Positions 6,633 through 8,199 of a stretch of DNA of 8,199 nucleotides are shown one piece after another. Origin of the DNA: CALSMU01 sp963926405 (GTDB taxonomy: Bacteria > Bacteroidota > Bacteroidia > Flavobacteriales_D > Parvicellaceae); the NCBI GenBank assembly GCA_963926405.1, contig CAWUXI010000120.1, positions 1 to 8,199 of the forward strand. The letters run 5' to 3'. Position numbers and translations under genes: made by a program. Each line of letters starts with the position of its first letter. Position 1 is the first letter of the stretch. Below the pieces are notes generated by a model. That model saw only the letters and a program-made list of their open reading frames with translations, was not told where the DNA came from and ran no database searches.

Positions 6633-6653
6633 ACTACCTTAAAACTAATTAAA

Positions 6654-6988
6654 ATGCCCGAACAGCAAAAGCATAGTGGCAGTTGGATGAATTTAAGGGG
6701 AACATCAGTACTGAAGTAATTACTTGGTTAAACGGCAAGAAAATAATTTCTATGTCATTTAAAAATGGAAAATTATCTCGAAAACGGAAGATGGCCTTTA
6801 AGAACGTAAGTACTTTAGGTCAATCTTTATCCCTCAGTCAACTTCTACTATCAAGCACATGGAAAGCCTTATACAATAGGTTGACACATGTTGTGATTAG
6901 AGCAACATTAATTACAACATAATTACTTTTTACATTTTCAGTATTGGGAACTGATGGCGTTTATCTAACTCGTACAGGAATAATATAA
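6654..6988 (+). pseudogene. Decayed gene, fragments resembling a META/HslJ-type domain
   Basis: The 395 bp between the HAD gene and the convergent 358-residue gene have no intact reading frame with a convincing protein, but fragments in several frames read as one protein. They are MPEQQKHSG from 6654; WQLDEFKGNI...LNGKKIISMSFKNGKLS in another frame (6677-6778); KYFRSIF...STSTIKHMESLIQ in a third frame (6808-6876), ending at TAG 6877; and FTFSVLGTDGVYLTRTGII back in the second frame (6929-6985), after an in-frame TAA at 6920. Their order recalls a META-type domain: GTW-L opening, an F-x-NGK-S strand, an ST-M-E segment, and a last strand ending in R. The resemblance is by eye only; the usual GCN motif is not recognisable. 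No signal peptide is visible. A TTG-started stretch 6683-6922 is open but looks like part of this remnant. Indels from sequencing error are an alternative. Confidence 0.38.
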
Positions 6989-7027
6989 CCTAAACAGAAA
7001 GTAGGATATCTTTAATTATTAAATAAA

Positions 7028-8104
7028 TTAAAATTTTTCTGCAGGCTTGTTATTTAATCTTTTTTGATTATTCATTTCACCAATATGATTAAAAGCATTA
7101 ATAAGCCTCTGAGTTAGTCTTTTATCGTTGGTAAGCATAAGATCCATAAAGTTAGTTTCTCTGATGCATTGATTATAAACTATATCCCAGTTTAAACAGA
7201 ATTTATTGGTTTGATCAGAAAAACCTTTTATTCTTAAAAAGTAATAATCTGAGTTACTTTTTTCAATTCCTGCATTTTCACTATTCGAAAAACCATTCTC
7301 CTTTTCCTCAGCAGCAATTATTTCTTCTAAAGGATCAGTTTTGCCATTCTTATAAATTCTTTCGACCTTTAATTCTCCGTTTTCATTCCATACTTGTGAA
7401 GCATCAATCTTCATCTCTGCTAGCATAACATCTTTAGCACTGAACTTATATACAATCGGCAGCATTCTGTTTTTCAACTCGTATTTAATGGTAACATTAA
7501 AATTATTATCAAAACTCATTAAGCATCCCCTAATAACTTTACCATGAATAATAAGATCATTTAATCCCCGTGATTTACTTTCAGTGCTTTTAGTTACTTC
7601 TTCATATGTATTATAAATATATTTATTGGAATGTATTCCAAATTCATCAACCTTAGTTTTTATCCAATTTAATGTTTCCTGTAACTCTGCATCATACGAA
7701 CTAACTTTATTTAATTTATTAATCTTTTCCTCAACTCTATCAAGAAGTTCGATCATTTCATCACGTTTGGCTAGGTGCCTTTTTGGAATTGAATCTGCAT
7801 AAAAAAAAGATTGTTCTGCACGCCCTTCATAATAATCGAAATACAATTCTAATTCTGTCCTACAGCGCTTGTATTCTTCTAAATTATAAAATGAACGAAT
7901 TAAATAATATTGAATTTTCAGATTAGAACCTTCTAAAATATCTCTCGACGATATAAGATGTTCATTAGCTAAGTTATAATGGCCAACATTAAACTCATCT
8001 ATCCCTCTTTCAAATTTTGAAAGTGATTTTATGTTAGAGGATTGACAGTAATAGTTTTGAGTAAACAAAACAATTAAAAGAAAAGAAATTCTTTTTAAAC
8101 TCAT
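7028..8104 (-). CDS. Secreted protein of unknown function with TPR-like N-terminal region
   Basis: This 358-residue protein is not recognised. MSLKRISFLLIVLFTQ is an export signal, probably cleaved near YYCQS (about residue 21), a site like the ...Q ends common in flavobacterial signal peptides; Cys20 lacks a lipobox. Residues 33-95 look like TPR-type helical pairs (FERGIDEFNVGHYNLANEHL, then YYLIRSFYNLEEYKRCRTEL). Residues about 108-150 are heptad-like and may form a coiled coil. The C-terminal half (about 175-330) looks more strand-rich, with KVIRGCLMSFDNNFNVTIKY, KVERIYKNG and DYYFLRIKGF. That would suit a scaffold or sensor at the envelope, but no function can be assigned. The ATG is preceded by a consensus-like -7 element. 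The gene faces the decayed gene with no clear terminator between them and appears monocistronic in the window. Composition is AT-rich like its neighbours. Confidence 0.75.
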   Translation of the reverse strand: MSLKRISFLLIVLFTQNYYCQSSNIKSLSKFERGIDEFNVGHYNLANEHLISSRDILEGSNLKIQYYLIRSFYNLEEYKRCRTELELYFDYYEGRAEQSFFYADSIPKRHLAKRDEMIELLDRVEEKINKLNKVSSYDAELQETLNWIKTKVDEFGIHSNKYIYNTYEEVTKSTESKSRGLNDLIIHGKVIRGCLMSFDNNFNVTIKYELKNRMLPIVYKFSAKDVMLAEMKIDASQVWNENGELKVERIYKNGKTDPLEEIIAAEEKENGFSNSENAGIEKSNSDYYFLRIKGFSDQTNKFCLNWDIVYNQCIRETNFMDLMLTNDKRLTQRLINAFNHIGEMNNQKRLNNKPAEKF

Positions 8105-8124
8105 AATAGTAAATAATGTTCAAC

Positions 8125-8132
8125 CAAATTTA
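8125..8132 (-). promoter_or_regulatory. Candidate -7 promoter element of the 358-residue protein gene
   Basis: On the minus strand TAAATTTG matches TAnnTTTG exactly and lies 20 bp before the ATG at 8104, giving a leader of about 13 nt. A TTG lies 15 bp further upstream, somewhat closer than the usual -33 spacing for this phylum. Confidence 0.45.
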
Positions 8133-8199
8133 AACATTAATAATAGACAATATAAATGATTGCACTAATTAGGGCTGGTAATTTTTAAAACTTGTAAGA

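Noticed and set aside
6683..6922. TTG-started 79-codon open frame as an intact small gene
   Set aside because: It follows a stop directly, lacks a ribosome binding site, and its second half is low-complexity Ser/Leu text while better domain-like text appears in another frame; treated as part of the decayed gene.
1..8199. A defence, mobile or other multi-gene novel system
   Set aside because: No transposase, integrase, nuclease, toxin pair, CRISPR repeats or clustered unknown genes; the genes are mainly housekeeping and isolated envelope genes.

Overview
The window is AT-rich (by eye about one third G+C) and looks like chromosomal DNA of a member of the Bacteroidota, most likely a flavobacterium-like lineage. 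The reasons are a GWxTD-domain protein next to an RlmB-type rRNA methyltransferase, two small lipoproteins of types common in that phylum, a stand-alone LuxE/PaaK-type acyl-adenylating protein, little Shine-Dalgarno signal, and matches to the Bacteroidota -7 promoter motif TAnnTTTG ahead of several genes. The exact genus cannot be read from the sequence.

Layout. Positions 2-2616 (minus strand) hold a likely operon, read right to left: a lipoprotein with a DGDGDIG motif, a GWxTD-domain secreted protein with a TTG start, then rlmB. Diverging from it, 34 bp away, is a LuxE-like acyl-protein synthetase/acyltransferase (2651-3643, plus). A 151-bp spacer with one spaced inverted repeat leads to a second small lipoprotein (3795-4343, plus). 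This gene converges on tyrS (4396-5676, minus). The junction carries two hairpins, and the right arm of the larger one lies inside the last codons of tyrS. A 287-bp divergent spacer (5677-5963) holds candidate promoters for tyrS and for a HAD-superfamily protein (5964-6632, plus) in which the usual second catalytic aspartate is histidine. The 395-bp stretch 6633-7027 has no intact gene. It carries what looks like a decayed, frame-disrupted gene whose fragments resemble a META/HslJ-type domain. A secreted 358-residue protein of unknown function (7028-8104, minus) and its upstream region end the window. No RNA gene, insertion sequence, CRISPR array or origin was seen. Nothing recognisable was seen in 8133-8199.

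The genes do not form one pathway. rlmB and tyrS serve translation; the GWxTD protein and the two lipoproteins are envelope proteins; the LuxE-like protein probably activates a carboxylic (fatty) acid; the HAD protein has no assignable substrate. I find no convincing new multi-gene system here. The observations most worth a check are the altered HAD active site, the terminator shared with the tyrS coding end, the decayed gene, and the LuxE-like protein without visible LuxC or LuxD partners.
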